39,409 bases of DNA from Candidatus Lambdaproteobacteria bacterium (GTDB lineage Bacteria > SAR324 > JACQKK01). Within the stretch, counting starts at the first letter, position 1, and each line of letters starts with the position of its first letter. Below, piece by piece: positions 24,975 through 39,190 of the stretch. The notes beneath the pieces were generated by a model. It had not been told where the DNA came from. It did not search any database and saw only the letters and a program-made list of their open reading frames with translations. Where the stretch lies: NCBI GenBank assembly GCA_016204605.1, contig JACQKK010000059.1, forward strand, positions 1 through 39,409, written 5' to 3'. Made by a program: the position numbers and the translations under genes.

Positions 24975-25574
24975 ATGTCGCTCCGCCCGTACTCTCCAGC
25001 CGTCCGGCTGCTGCTGCTCACGGCCTGCGCCGTCGCGCTGGCCGCGTCCCTTCATGCCGCGCAGGGCGACCTGCGCGGGGAGCTGTTCATCGGCAGCAAC
25101 TCGTTCGCCACGAAGGACGCCTCGACGTACGGCTCGATCTTCGGCTTCAACTGGGGCTACGAGTTCGAGCCGGAAGTGCTGTGGACGCTAACCGCAGCCT
25201 ACAGCAGCACCGATGGCCATAAGGTGGTCGCTGGCCAGAGCTACCCTATCAGCGCACGAACCTCCACTGCGCAGACCGGCCTGCTGCGCTACTTCAACCG
25301 CGGGCCGGCGAACATCGTCGCGCCGTTCCTGGGCGGGGGGTTCTCGGTGCTCTACTACGAGATCGACTTCAACTACCCGGAGTCGGTGATCGGCACCACG
25401 GCGGGCACCGGCTATGGCGTGTTCGCAATGGCCGGGGCGGAAATCCGGCTGAGCCGCAGTACGACGCTCATTCCGCAGTATCGCGTCACCTCGCACCAGA
25501 TCCAGGCGCAGAGCGGTCGCGGCGCGACCCTCTACTCGGTCGGGCTGCTGATCGCGCTCCGGATCGGTATCTGA
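24975..25574 (+). CDS. Outer-membrane beta-barrel protein (OmpW/OmpA-barrel-like)
   Basis: A 199-aa protein. A signal peptide with core LLLLTACAVALAASLHA precedes the mature QGDLRGELF. The rest has alternating amphipathic strands, Gly/Tyr-rich turns (VAPFLGGGFSVLYYEI, GYGVFAMAGAEIRL, LIPQYRVTSHQI) and a C-terminal strand ending LLIALRIGI, as in eight-stranded barrels. The ATG at 24975 follows AAGGTGAGCCCACG. The Cys in the signal region is not in a good lipobox. Function unknown. It is convergent with the next gene, 21 bases apart. Confidence 0.75.
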   Translation: MSLRPYSPAVRLLLLTACAVALAASLHAAQGDLRGELFIGSNSFATKDASTYGSIFGFNWGYEFEPEVLWTLTAAYSSTDGHKVVAGQSYPISARTSTAQTGLLRYFNRGPANIVAPFLGGGFSVLYYEIDFNYPESVIGTTAGTGYGVFAMAGAEIRLSRSTTLIPQYRVTSHQIQAQSGRGATLYSVGLLIALRIGI

Positions 25575-25595
25575 TTGCAGCAGGGGGGCGCAGCG

Positions 25596-25922
25596 CTACG
25601 GCAGTGCCTGCACCAGCTCGACCGTCACCAGCCACAAGCTGATGATGATCAGCAGGCCGTTGATCCAGCCCATGTACTTCAGCACCTGTTCATTGCGCAG
25701 CCAGAACAGCAGCACGTTGAGCAGCGCGCCGATGAGCATGGCCGCCAGGAACAGGCGGCCGCCCTGGGCATTGAGCTCGTACCAGCGTTCGGGGGAGACC
25801 AGCGCCCCCGGGAAGCGGAACCCGTACCAGCGGTTGGGGGGCACCAGCCGGAAGGCCAACGGAAGGCTCGCGGCAATCAGCATTACGTACATGCCGAAAT
25901 GGAGCAGGAACCTGCCGCGCAT
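25596..25922 (-). CDS. Small SdpI-like membrane protein
   Basis: A 108-aa protein with three hydrophobic segments. The loop PNRWYGFRFPGALVSPERWY and the following N-x-x-GG match the conserved loop of SdpI/YhfL-like proteins (usually NRWYGFRTP...W...N...G). SdpI proteins of Bacillus give immunity to a toxic peptide; most homologs have no known role. The ATG at 25922 has AGGGAG before it. The protein is about half the length of two-part SdpI proteins. Confidence 0.7.
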   Translation of the reverse strand: MRGRFLLHFGMYVMLIAASLPLAFRLVPPNRWYGFRFPGALVSPERWYELNAQGGRLFLAAMLIGALLNVLLFWLRNEQVLKYMGWINGLLIIISLWLVTVELVQALP

Positions 25923-26307
25923 CGAGGGTCTCCCTGGTCCGGTCGCCGCCGAGGTTTGGCGCCGCCGCGCGGGCGATTCCGCGCCTGCCCGGCGGGCGCC
26001 TACGCATCCTTCCCAGTATAGCGCCGCACCCGCGCCGACAAAAGCGGCACGGTTGCGCGGCGGGCATGGCGGAGCCTCGCCCGCCCGTGGTGCGCGTGCT
26101 GCCGGCGGCCCGCCTGCGCCCTGCCGCGGGGTCGCAGCGAGCGTCCGCACGGGGGGCCGCAGGGTGAGAGGCTGACCGCCCCGTGACGGCGAGCGGTCCT
26201 GCGACGGCCCTGGAGGACGGGCGCTCCGTGCTAGGCAAGCTCGGGGAAATGTGTTAGCTAACGTGGTCGTTTTTCATCCTGACGGTGCGCCTTTCCAAGG
26301 AGCGAGC
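25923..26307. other. Upstream region of yajC-secDF, no gene seen
   Basis: These 385 bases hold no supported gene. queA or tgt, common upstream of yajC, are absent. A perfect ten-base palindrome GTTAGCTAAC is at 26253-26262, about 45 bases before the yajC start, and could be an operator or part of the promoter region. Confidence 0.5.
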
Positions 26308-26727
26308 ATGTTCCCATTCGTGACCGAGGCGCTGGCCATGCCCCCCAGCGGCGGTACGGGCGGAGGGGGGGCGGGCAGCCTGATCCAGAGCCTGATCCCG
26401 TTCGCGCTCATCTTCGCGATCTTCTGGTTCCTGGTGATCCGGCCCCAGCAGAAGAAGTCCAAGGCCCACCGCGAGATGCTCGGGAGCCTGAAGAAGGGCG
26501 ACGAGGTGATCACCGACAGCGGGCTCTACGGCACCATCCAGAAGCTGGCGGAAGATGCGGTCAGCCTCGAGATCGCGCCCAAGGTGACGGTGCGCGTGGC
26601 CCGCACCCGGATCGCCGAGCTGGCCCATCCGCCCAAGGCCGTCGAGCCCAAAGCCAGCGAAGCCAAGAGCAAGGCACAGGACAAGCAGCAGGACGAGGAG
26701 AAGCCGAAGGACCAGGAGAAGCACTAG
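26308..26727 (+). CDS. yajC: Preprotein translocase subunit YajC
   Basis: A 139-aa accessory protein of the Sec holotranslocon. One membrane helix (about residues 27-45: IPFALIFAIFWFLVI) is followed by the signature RPQQKKSKAHREML and GDEVITDSGLYGTI. The C-terminal 35 residues are a charged Lys/Glu/Gln tail, longer than in E. coli YajC (110 aa). The ATG at 26308 follows AAGGAG with five bases between; earlier in-frame starts would add an unsupported leader. secD begins 39 bases downstream, so this is the first gene of yajC-secD-secF. Confidence 0.95.
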   Translation: MFPFVTEALAMPPSGGTGGGGAGSLIQSLIPFALIFAIFWFLVIRPQQKKSKAHREMLGSLKKGDEVITDSGLYGTIQKLAEDAVSLEIAPKVTVRVARTRIAELAHPPKAVEPKASEAKSKAQDKQQDEEKPKDQEKH

Positions 26728-26766
26728 CGGGCGGCGGTCGGCGCGGCACTTTCGGAGGGAGCCGGG

Positions 26767-28338
<1,572 letters not shown>

Positions 28339-28417
28339 GCGCGGCCGGCCGCCGGGTCGCTATCCGCCGGGCGCGCCGCACGCCAGGATTCCCCTTCAGC
28401 GAGAGTCACCCCGAGCC

Positions 28418-29347
28418 ATGGCCGGCTACTTCAAGTTCATCCCCGAAGACACCCATTTCGACTTCATCGGCAAGCGCTACTGGAGTCTCGGCATCTCCTG
28501 GGGCGTCATCCTGGCGGGGTTGATCGGATACTTCGTGCTGGGCCTGCACTACGGCATCGACTTCGACGGGGGCACGCTGGTGCAGGTGCGCTTCACCGAA
28601 AAGCGCACCCTGCCCCAGCTGCGCGACGCCCTCGACGCGGGCGCCGTGGGCTCCTACACCCTGCAGGGCTTCGGCGGCGAGGGCCAGAACGAGTTCCTCG
28701 TTACCCTGGCCAACGTCGAGGAGAAGCTCACCGCCCCGCGCGAATCGCCCGCGGCCAAGGTCGAACGGGTGCTGAAGGAGAAGTTTCCGGACCTGGCGGT
28801 GCGGCGCACCGAAAGCGTCGGGCCCAAGGTGGGTGCGGAGCTGAAGCTGGCCGCCACCAATGCCGTGCTGCTTTCGATGGCGCTGATCGTGCTCTACGTC
28901 TGGCTGCGCTTCCAGTGGCGCTTCAGCATCGGCGCGCTGATCACCACCCTGCACGACGTGCTGATCCTGCTCACGGCGCTGGTGTTCACCCAGAAGGAGG
29001 TGACGCTGGTGGTGATCGCGGCGATCCTCACCACGGCGGGCTACTCGGTCAACGACACCATCGTGATCCTGGACCGCATCCGCGAGTCCCTGCGCCGGTT
29101 CCAGAAGAAGCCGCTGCTCGACATCTACAACGACAGCATCAACGAGACCCTCAGCCGCACCATCCTGACGTCGGGCACGACGCTGCTGGTGCTGGTCTCG
29201 ATGTACATCTTCGGCGGCGAGATCATGCGCGATTTCTCCTTCTCGCTGCTGATCGGCATCACGGTGGGCACCTACTCCTCGGTCTTCGTGGCCGCGCCGA
29301 TCGCCTACGACCTCACCCGCTGGTTTCCGCCGCGGCCCTCGAAGTAG
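28418..29347 (+). CDS. secF: Protein translocase subunit SecF
   Basis: A 309-aa partner of SecD with six membrane helices. The first follows FDFIGKRYWS, then GIDFDGGTLVQVRF opens the periplasmic part. AALTTAGYSVNDT-type helix four is seen as AAILTTAGYSVNDTIVILDR, followed by RIRESLRRF, then the NETLSRTILTSGTTLL and FGGEIMRDFSFSLLIGITVGTYSS blocks. It begins 79 bases after secD and ends the operon; the next gene is convergent, 73 bases away. Confidence 0.96.
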   Translation: MAGYFKFIPEDTHFDFIGKRYWSLGISWGVILAGLIGYFVLGLHYGIDFDGGTLVQVRFTEKRTLPQLRDALDAGAVGSYTLQGFGGEGQNEFLVTLANVEEKLTAPRESPAAKVERVLKEKFPDLAVRRTESVGPKVGAELKLAATNAVLLSMALIVLYVWLRFQWRFSIGALITTLHDVLILLTALVFTQKEVTLVVIAAILTTAGYSVNDTIVILDRIRESLRRFQKKPLLDIYNDSINETLSRTILTSGTTLLVLVSMYIFGGEIMRDFSFSLLIGITVGTYSSVFVAAPIAYDLTRWFPPRPSK

Positions 29348-29420
29348 CGCACCGCTCCGGCTCACCCGTGATTCCGGCCGGACGCTGGCAAAGCGGCGGC
29401 CCGGCCGGGACGCGGTGCGG

Positions 29421-29825
29421 CTACCAGGTGATCGGGAGCAGCAACTGCTTGCCGGCCGTGATCGTGAAGGCAGCGCCCGCCTTCACGCCGTTGGCGCGCA
29501 CCGCCATCACGCGATAGGTGCCGGCCGGCAGGTTCACGAACAGCCATGGACCCGGCGAGGCGGTGCGCACCACCTCCCTGCCGTCCTGGCGGAGAATCAC
29601 CACCTCGATTCCGGCCACGTACGGTCCTGCCCGTTCGGCGAACGTCAGCTTGAGCGAATACTCGGGGTGCGGCTTGCGCTCGTCGAGCCCGATTCCGGTG
29701 GAGAGCACACGCACTGCCGGGTCGGCCGCCTGCGCCGCAGCGTAGGCCGGCGCCGCCAGTGCCACCGACAGTGCGAGCGTCGCCAGGATCGGGAACCATC
29801 GCAGCGCCTGGGTTGGTGCGTTCAT
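29421..29825 (-). CDS. Small secreted protein with a carboxypeptidase-regulatory-like beta-sandwich
   Basis: A 134-aa protein. The ATG at 29825 with AGGAGG a few bases upstream gives a signal peptide (MNAPTQALRW...APAYAAAQA). The remainder has a prealbumin/CarboxypepD_reg-like pattern: EVVILRQDGREVVRTASPGPWLFVNLPAGTYRVMA, ending in a strand LLLPITW. Such domains are common in small periplasmic proteins without a known role. The longer open frame to 29927 would spoil the signal peptide. Confidence 0.75.
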   Translation of the reverse strand: MNAPTQALRWFPILATLALSVALAAPAYAAAQAADPAVRVLSTGIGLDERKPHPEYSLKLTFAERAGPYVAGIEVVILRQDGREVVRTASPGPWLFVNLPAGTYRVMAVRANGVKAGAAFTITAGKQLLLPITW

Positions 29826-30082
29826 GGGAAACCTCCTGTGCCGATTCAACCCGTGGGGCGCGAAAGCCCGCATGGCACCGGACGGTCCGGGGATCGAGCC
29901 TGCGCCCCCTTTGTTCAAGTCTACCATTTGACGCGACCGCCGGGCAGTCCTGCACCCATGCTGTGGGTTTCCGGCGGGTGGCGGGTCGGCGCGGCCGCTG
30001 CTATCCTGTGCTATCCGCGGGCGATGCTCCGGCCCCGGTGGCCCCGGCGCCTCCCCAACCGCCCGCGCGCACGTCGATTGCC

Positions 30083-33834
<3,752 letters not shown>

Positions 33835-33838
<4 letters not shown>

Positions 33839-35214
33839 CCGATACCCATCAGACCTCCGGTTCAGGCGAGGCGCCTCTTTCCGCCGCCGCGCCCCCGCCC
33901 CCCGGCGCGCCCCTGCCGCTCGGCGGGCCCCTGTCGCTCGGCGCACCCCTGTCGCTCGGCGCGCCATTGCCCGCGGGCCGCCCCCTGCGCATCATCTTCC
34001 TGGTGGTGCTGATGGACCTGGTGGGGTTCGGCCTGGTGCTGCCCCTGCTGCCCTTGTATGCGAAGACGCTCGGGGGCGGCCCGGCCTTCATCGGGGCGTT
34101 CCTCAGCGTCTACTCGCTGATGGCGTTCCTGTTCAGCCCGGTGTGGGGGCGGCTCTCGGACAAGCTCGGCCGGCGCCCGATCATCCTGCTCAGCCTCGCC
34201 GGCTCCGTGGTCGCCTACGTGATCTATGGGCTGGCGGAGCACCTTTCCGCCGATCACGGCATCGTGCTGGGGCTGCTGTTCGGCTCGCGGCTACTGGCCG
34301 GCATCACCGCCGCGAACATCGCCACTGCCCAGGCCTACGTGGCCGATGTCACCCCGCCCGCGGAGCGCGCCCGCGGCATGGGCGTCGTCGGCTCCGCGAT
34401 CGGGCTGGGGTTCGTGCTGGGGCCCGCGCTGGGCGCCGTGTTCACCAGCGAAGCCGTGCGCAGCCGCTGGGGGCTCGGCGCCACGGGGCTGGTGGCCGCG
34501 GCGATCTGCGCCGCGAACCTGGTCTGGGCGTGGTGGGCGCTGCCGGAATCGCTGGGGGCGGCGGATCGGGCCGAGGCCCGGCAGGGGTCGCGCCCCTCGC
34601 TGCGCGAGGTCTTCCGCGGCCAGGCGCCGCTGCTGCTGGTGATGGGCGGGCTGTTCCTGACCCACCTGGGGTTCAGCCAGTTCGAGGCCACCTTCTCGCT
34701 GATGGGGAGCGCCCTGCTGCAGCTCTCGCCGGCCGATCTGGGGCTGGTCTTCTCGTACCTGGGCGTGATCGTGGTGGTGATGCAGGGTGCGGTCACGCGC
34801 TGGCTCGTGCGGCGGCTGGGCGAGCGGGCCACGCTGGTCGCGGGCGCCTCGGCCATGGCCGTGGGGCTGGCCGGGGTGGCGCTGAGCCAGCACGCCCTGG
34901 AGGCCCTGCTGGCGCTCGGGCTGATGGGCGCCGGATTCGGCGCCACGCAACCCGCGCTGCTCGCGCTGGCCTCGCTGCTGGCGCCGCCCGACCGCCAGGG
35001 GCTGGTGCTGGGGGTGGGGCAATCCATGAGCAGCATGGCGCGCATCGTCGGTCCCAGCCTGGGCCTGGCGCTGTATGCGGGCGTCACCGTGCGGTCGCCC
35101 TACTGGGCCGCCGCACTGCTGCTGGCGGGCGTGGCGGCGATCGGCATGGTGCTGGTGCAGACCGACCTGCCGTTGCACAAGACCGAGGCCGAGCCGCGCC
35201 CGGGCTCGTCCTGA
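33835..35214 (+). CDS. MFS transporter (TetA/drug:H+ antiporter-like)
   Basis: A 459-aa protein of 12 membrane helices starting at GTG (33835), four bases inside the oxoprolinase gene. Motif A is GRLSDKLGRRP between helices two and three, and GFGLVLPLLPLYA is the first-helix signature of the DHA1/TetA group. Residues 1-50 are an unusual Pro/Gly/Leu-rich leader with a threefold PLxLGx repeat. Coupling to the oxoprolinase suggests it imports the substrate or exports a product of that pathway rather than a drug, but this is inference. Confidence 0.88.
33910..33963 (+). repeat. 18-base tandem repeat in the MFS N-terminus
   Basis: Three units of 18 bases (33910-33927, 33928-33945, 33946-33963) of the pattern CCCCTGTCGCTCGGCGCG, plus a degenerate fourth. 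They encode PLPLGG, PLSLGA and PLSLGA before the first membrane helix. Unit-number change keeps the reading frame. Confidence 0.85.
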
Positions 35215-35290
35215 GCGCGTCCGCGGCTGAGCCGCGTCCGGCGGGCGCACCTGCGCCGCCGCCGGCAACCCCTTCCAACCTCCACCGCCG

Positions 35291-36859
35291 ATGACCGTGA
35301 CCAAGAAGCAGATCTGGGGCGGCCATCTCGCCGCCTCGCCCGACGAGCTGATGATCGCCTTCTGCGCCGGGCGCGATACCACGCCGCTGCCGATGGCGGA
35401 TGCGGCGCTGCTGCCCTTCGACCTGTGGACCAACCGCGCCCACGCCATCATGCTGCACCGACAGGGCATCCTCAGCGCCGCCGAGGCGCGGGCGATCCTG
35501 GCCGCCCTCGGCGCGCTCGAGGCGGAGGCGCAGGCGGGACGCTTCGCGCTGGACCCCGCGCTGGAGGACGTCCACGTCAACGTGGAGCGCTACGTGACGG
35601 CCCGGGCCGGCGCGGATGCGGGCGGGCGCCTTCACACCGGTCGCAGCCGCAACGACCAGGTGGCCACCGACATGCGGCTCTACCTGCGCGGCGTGATGCT
35701 GGAGTTCGGCGAGGGGCTGCACGCGCTGGGGGCCACCCTGCTGGACCAGGCCCGGGCGCATGCCGGGACGGTGATGCCCGGCTTCACCCACCATCAGCCC
35801 GCGATGTTCACGACCTGGGGCCACTGGCTGTGCAGCTACGCCCAGGCGCTCTGCCGCGACCTGGAGCGGGTGCGGCTGGCCTGCGATCTGCTCAACCGCA
35901 GCCCGCTCGGGGCGGCCGCCGCGTTCGGCACCTCCTGGCCCGTCGACCGCGAGCTCACCGCCGCGCTGCTGGCCTTCGACCGGGTCGAGCTCAACACGCT
36001 CGACGCCGTCACGTCGCGCTGGGAAGCCGAGGCGCAGGCGGCCTACACGTTCGCCGGGGCCATGGCCCACCTGGCCCTGATCGCCCAGGACCTGATCCTG
36101 CTGAGCCATCCCTACTGGGGGATGGTGCGCCTCGCCGACCGCTACGTGACCGGCTCCTCGATCATGCCCCAGAAGCGCAACCCCGACTTCGCCGAGGTGC
36201 TGAAGGGCAAGAGCGCCTGGGTGGCGGGGATGGTGGGCGGCCTGCTGGGCGTGCCGCGCGGGCTGATGAGCGGCTACAACCGCGATACGCAGATCACCAA
36301 GGCCGCGGCCATGGACGTGGCCCGCGAGTGCCTGCCCGCGCCGCACGTGCTGCGGGGCGCCATGGCGTCGCTCACCGTGCGGCCGGAGGCGATGCGGGCG
36401 CGGCTGGGCGAGGGCTTCCTGGTGGCGACCGACTTCGCCGACGCCCTGGCCCGCGCGCTCGGCCTGCCCTTCCGCGCCAGCTACGAGATCGCGGCGGCGG
36501 CCGTCAGGCTCTCGGGCGCGGCGGGGACGATTACCGCGGCGGCGGCGCGCGAGGCGCTGCAGCAGGCCGGCCACGATCCCACCCCCGTGGGGCATCTGCT
36601 CGCCGAGCTGGCCGACCCCGCCCGCGTGCTGGCCTGGCGCCGCCACACCGGCTCCCCCGCCCCGGCGCAGGTGCGGGCCCAGGTACGTGCCCTGGGCCAG
36701 GAGCTGGCGGCTCGCGCGGCCTTCCTGGCCGAGCGGCGCCGGGAGATCGAAGCGGCCTGGGAGCGCTGCCGGGGCTATCGCATCACGGGCAAGGCGCCGC
36801 GGGGCGGCACGCAGGGCAGTGCCGCCCGACCCAGCCGCCCGTCCGCACGCCGCCGGTGA
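35291..36859 (+). CDS. argH: Argininosuccinate lyase-like enzyme (divergent ArgH)
   Basis: A 522-aa member of the fumarase/aspartase superfamily. LHTGRSRNDQVATDMRLYLR and the catalytic loop GSSIMPQKRNPDFAEV match ArgH, and GLMSGYNRDTQITK fits the C-terminal part. The region usually reading THLQRAQP or THLQPAQP is GFTHHQPAMF here, and the protein is some 60 residues longer than housekeeping ArgH, with a basic C-terminal tail. It begins 76 bases after the MFS gene, so it probably belongs to the oxoprolinase-MFS operon. It may act on argininosuccinate or on a related N-substituted aspartate/fumarate adduct; the context favours the latter. Confidence 0.85.
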   Translation: MTVTKKQIWGGHLAASPDELMIAFCAGRDTTPLPMADAALLPFDLWTNRAHAIMLHRQGILSAAEARAILAALGALEAEAQAGRFALDPALEDVHVNVERYVTARAGADAGGRLHTGRSRNDQVATDMRLYLRGVMLEFGEGLHALGATLLDQARAHAGTVMPGFTHHQPAMFTTWGHWLCSYAQALCRDLERVRLACDLLNRSPLGAAAAFGTSWPVDRELTAALLAFDRVELNTLDAVTSRWEAEAQAAYTFAGAMAHLALIAQDLILLSHPYWGMVRLADRYVTGSSIMPQKRNPDFAEVLKGKSAWVAGMVGGLLGVPRGLMSGYNRDTQITKAAAMDVARECLPAPHVLRGAMASLTVRPEAMRARLGEGFLVATDFADALARALGLPFRASYEIAAAAVRLSGAAGTITAAAAREALQQAGHDPTPVGHLLAELADPARVLAWRRHTGSPAPAQVRAQVRALGQELAARAAFLAERRREIEAAWERCRGYRITGKAPRGGTQGSAARPSRPSARRR

Positions 36860-36892
36860 TGCGCCGCCCGTGACCTGCCGCGCCGCCCGGGC

Positions 36893-37489
36893 TCAGGGCA
36901 CCAGCGCCAGCGAGCGCTCGCGGGGGTAGATCGGCTCGGCGCGGCTCACGGTGCTGAGCAGGATCGCCACCCGGTCGAAGCGGATGCGCTCCGGCTCGAT
37001 CGTCGGCCGCTCCGCACCGAGCGCATCCCACGCCTCGGCGAGGTTGGGCTGCCGCCCGCGTTCGAGACGCATCAGCGTGATGTGCGGGCGGTAGGGCGCC
37101 ACGTGACGCAGGTCGGCCTTGCTGAAGGGCGGGTCGCCCAGCAGGGGGGCGATGGGCCAGGCGGTGCTGCCCGGGAACGGGGCCGCCTCCAGGCAGACGA
37201 GGGCGGGACGGCGCGGGCTCGGCCAGAGCGTGAGCCCCCGCCAGACGAAGTCGAGCGCGCCCCAGGCGCCGGCGCGCGTCGCCGCCGCGACCGGCTCCCA
37301 GACCGCCTGCCGCTCCCCGTCGTCCAGTCCCGGAAAGAACAGCAGCGTCAGGTGCCAGTTGGCGGGGGGCACCAGCCGCACCCGCCAGCGGTGGCGACCG
37401 GCCAGCAGCCGGTGGAACGGGGCGACCCGCTCCCGCAGGTACGCGCGGCTGGCCTCCTCCAGCTCGAGGGCCAGGAAACAGCGGGTCAT
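36893..37489 (-). CDS. thpR: RNA 2',3'-cyclic phosphodiesterase
   Basis: A 198-aa 2H phosphoesterase (LigT/ThpR family). The two catalytic HxTx motifs are HLTL (residues 46-49, in NWHLTLLFF) and HITL (residues 136-139, in YRPHITLMRL). The spacing and length fit the family, which hydrolyses 2',3'-cyclic phosphate to a 2'-phosphate in vitro. The ATG at 37489 starts MTRCFLALEL, the usual beginning. The open frame up to 38032 overlaps the CopD-like gene and is not used. It is convergent with the ArgH-like gene, 33 bases away. Confidence 0.92.
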   Translation of the reverse strand: MTRCFLALELEEASRAYLRERVAPFHRLLAGRHRWRVRLVPPANWHLTLLFFPGLDDGERQAVWEPVAAATRAGAWGALDFVWRGLTLWPSPRRPALVCLEAAPFPGSTAWPIAPLLGDPPFSKADLRHVAPYRPHITLMRLERGRQPNLAEAWDALGAERPTIEPERIRFDRVAILLSTVSRAEPIYPRERSLALVP

Positions 37490-37512
37490 GATGGGCGCCC
37501 GGTGACGGAGGA

Positions 37513-37923
37513 TCAGGCCGGCTTGGCGGTCGCCAGGAACATGATCCAGGCGGACACGACGAAGATCACGATGTGCACGGCCATGGCCGGCCCTTTGGCC
37601 ACCCGCTCCCGGCGCAGCTCGCCCCCGGTGAGCAGCCCCAGCCCGACCAGCAGCACGACCAGCACCAGCTTCCAGTAGAGCCAGCGGCCCTCCTCGAACG
37701 CCTCGACCAGCCAGGCCAGCCACAGGCCGGTGAGCACGGCCGCCGCGAGGATCGGGTAGTAGATGTACAGGTGCACGCGTCGCTGCATCAGGCGGATGCC
37801 CTCGCGGTGGGTCAGGTTGTTGAGCCGTAGGGCCATCACCACGACCAGCGACTGGAGGAACAGCGTGCCCACGACGAGCGCCGTGGCGGTGACGTGCAGG
37901 GCGAGCAGATACGGCTGGTACAC
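37513..37923 (-). CDS. CopD-like small membrane protein
   Basis: A 136-aa inner-membrane protein with four hydrophobic segments. The start YQPYLLALHVTATALVVGTL and the middle RRVHLYIYYPILAAAVLTGLW resemble the CopD/HemJ-like membrane fold, with His residues inside helices, so heme or copper association is possible but unproven. I chose the GTG at 37923 because GGAGG lies just before it. The ATG at 37950 would add nine residues (MRSPAGGGA) and has no ribosome binding site. It is followed on the same strand by thpR after 23 bases, so the two are likely co-transcribed. Confidence 0.65.
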   Translation of the reverse strand: MYQPYLLALHVTATALVVGTLFLQSLVVVMALRLNNLTHREGIRLMQRRVHLYIYYPILAAAVLTGLWLAWLVEAFEEGRWLYWKLVLVVLLVGLGLLTGGELRRERVAKGPAMAVHIVIFVVSAWIMFLATAKPA

Positions 37924-38173
37924 GGCTCCTCCGCCGGCGGGTGAACGCATCCGAGCGCGCGGGTGCAGACGCGGTCGCGCCTGAGCGCCGACCGCGGCGC
38001 AACCGTCCCCAGACTAGCAGGCTGCGCCCCATGGGCTCAACCCCGCCTGCCCGCCCTCACCGGGCGGGCGCCCGCGCGATTGAATCCGCAGGCCGTCTCG
38101 CGTAGGGTGGGCGGGCAAGAGTGAACGCCACCAGGCCGCCAGCCACGGCGGCCGCGGCGCAGCCAGGGGAGGA

Positions 38174-39190
38174 ATGATGAGAGTGCCGAAGCACGTGGGG
38201 CTGGGGTTGCACGCCCCCACTGAGCCGACCGGTGAGGTCGAGCGGGCCCGCTGGGCGGAGCAGCAGGGATTCCACAGCGTCTGGCTGACCGACGGCGGCG
38301 GCAAGCTGGATGCGTTGACCCTGGCCGCCGCCGTCGCCACGCAGACCAGCCGGGTGCGCATCTGCACCGGCATCGTGCCCGTCTACACCCGGCCGCCCGC
38401 GGTCTTCGCCACCACCGCCCTGGCCCTTTCGCACCTGGCGCCGGGGCGGTTCGTGCTCGGGCTGGGCGCCTCCAGCCACGCCATGATCGAGGGCTGGTAC
38501 GGCACACCGTTCGTCAAGCCGCGCACGCGGGTCAAGGAGACCGTGCTGCTGGTACGGCGCATGCTGGCCGGGGAGAAGATCGAATCGTTCCAGGGCGAAA
38601 CCCTCAGCACCCGGGGCTTCAAGCTCGCGACGGCCCCGAGCGGCCCCGTGCCGATCTACATGGCGGCCCTGCGGCCCAGGATGCTGGAGCTGGCAGGAGA
38701 GATCGCCGACGGCGTGGTGCTGAACCTGGTGCCGGTGGAGGCGCTGCCGCGCGTGCTCGAGCACATCGACGTCGGGGCCATGCGCTCCGGCCGCAGGGTC
38801 GAGGATCTCGAGATCGCCATGCTCCTCAACACCTACGTGACGCGCCAACCCGAAAAGACACTGGCGCAAATGCGGCAGGTGGCGGTGAATTACTTCTCCA
38901 CCCCCGTCTACAACAAGTTCCTCGAATGGAGCGGTCGCCCCCGGGAGGCCGAGCGCATCCGCGAGGGGTTCCGCGAGAAGGATCGTGAGAAAACGATGGG
39001 CGCGCTGGACGATACGTTCGTCGATTCCCTGTGTGCCCTCGGATCGGCCGAGCGCTGCCGCGAGCGCGTGCGGGCGTTTCACAAGGCGGGGCTGACCACG
39101 CCCATCATCGTGGCGGCGACCTCCGACCACGACGAGTATCTCGCCACCATCGAGGCCTTCACCCCCGCCGCGATGGCATCGGGAGCGTGA
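38174..39190 (+). CDS. LLM class flavin-dependent oxidoreductase (F420- or FMN-dependent)
   Basis: A 338-aa protein of the bacterial luciferase-like TIM-barrel superfamily. VGLGLHAPT opens the barrel, then AEQQGFHSVWLTDGGG, VATQTSRVRICTGIVPVYTRPPAV, LSHLAPGRFVLGLGASS and VPIYMAALRPRMLELAGEIADGV follow in the order typical of F420-dependent methylene-H4MPT-reductase-like LLM proteins. The cofactor (F420 or FMN) cannot be decided from this sequence alone, and no F420 biosynthesis gene is present here. AGGGGAGGA precedes the ATG at 38174; the ATG at 38177 is also possible. Confidence 0.88.
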   Translation: MMRVPKHVGLGLHAPTEPTGEVERARWAEQQGFHSVWLTDGGGKLDALTLAAAVATQTSRVRICTGIVPVYTRPPAVFATTALALSHLAPGRFVLGLGASSHAMIEGWYGTPFVKPRTRVKETVLLVRRMLAGEKIESFQGETLSTRGFKLATAPSGPVPIYMAALRPRMLELAGEIADGVVLNLVPVEALPRVLEHIDVGAMRSGRRVEDLEIAMLLNTYVTRQPEKTLAQMRQVAVNYFSTPVYNKFLEWSGRPREAERIREGFREKDREKTMGALDDTFVDSLCALGSAERCRERVRAFHKAGLTTPIIVAATSDHDEYLATIEAFTPAAMASGA

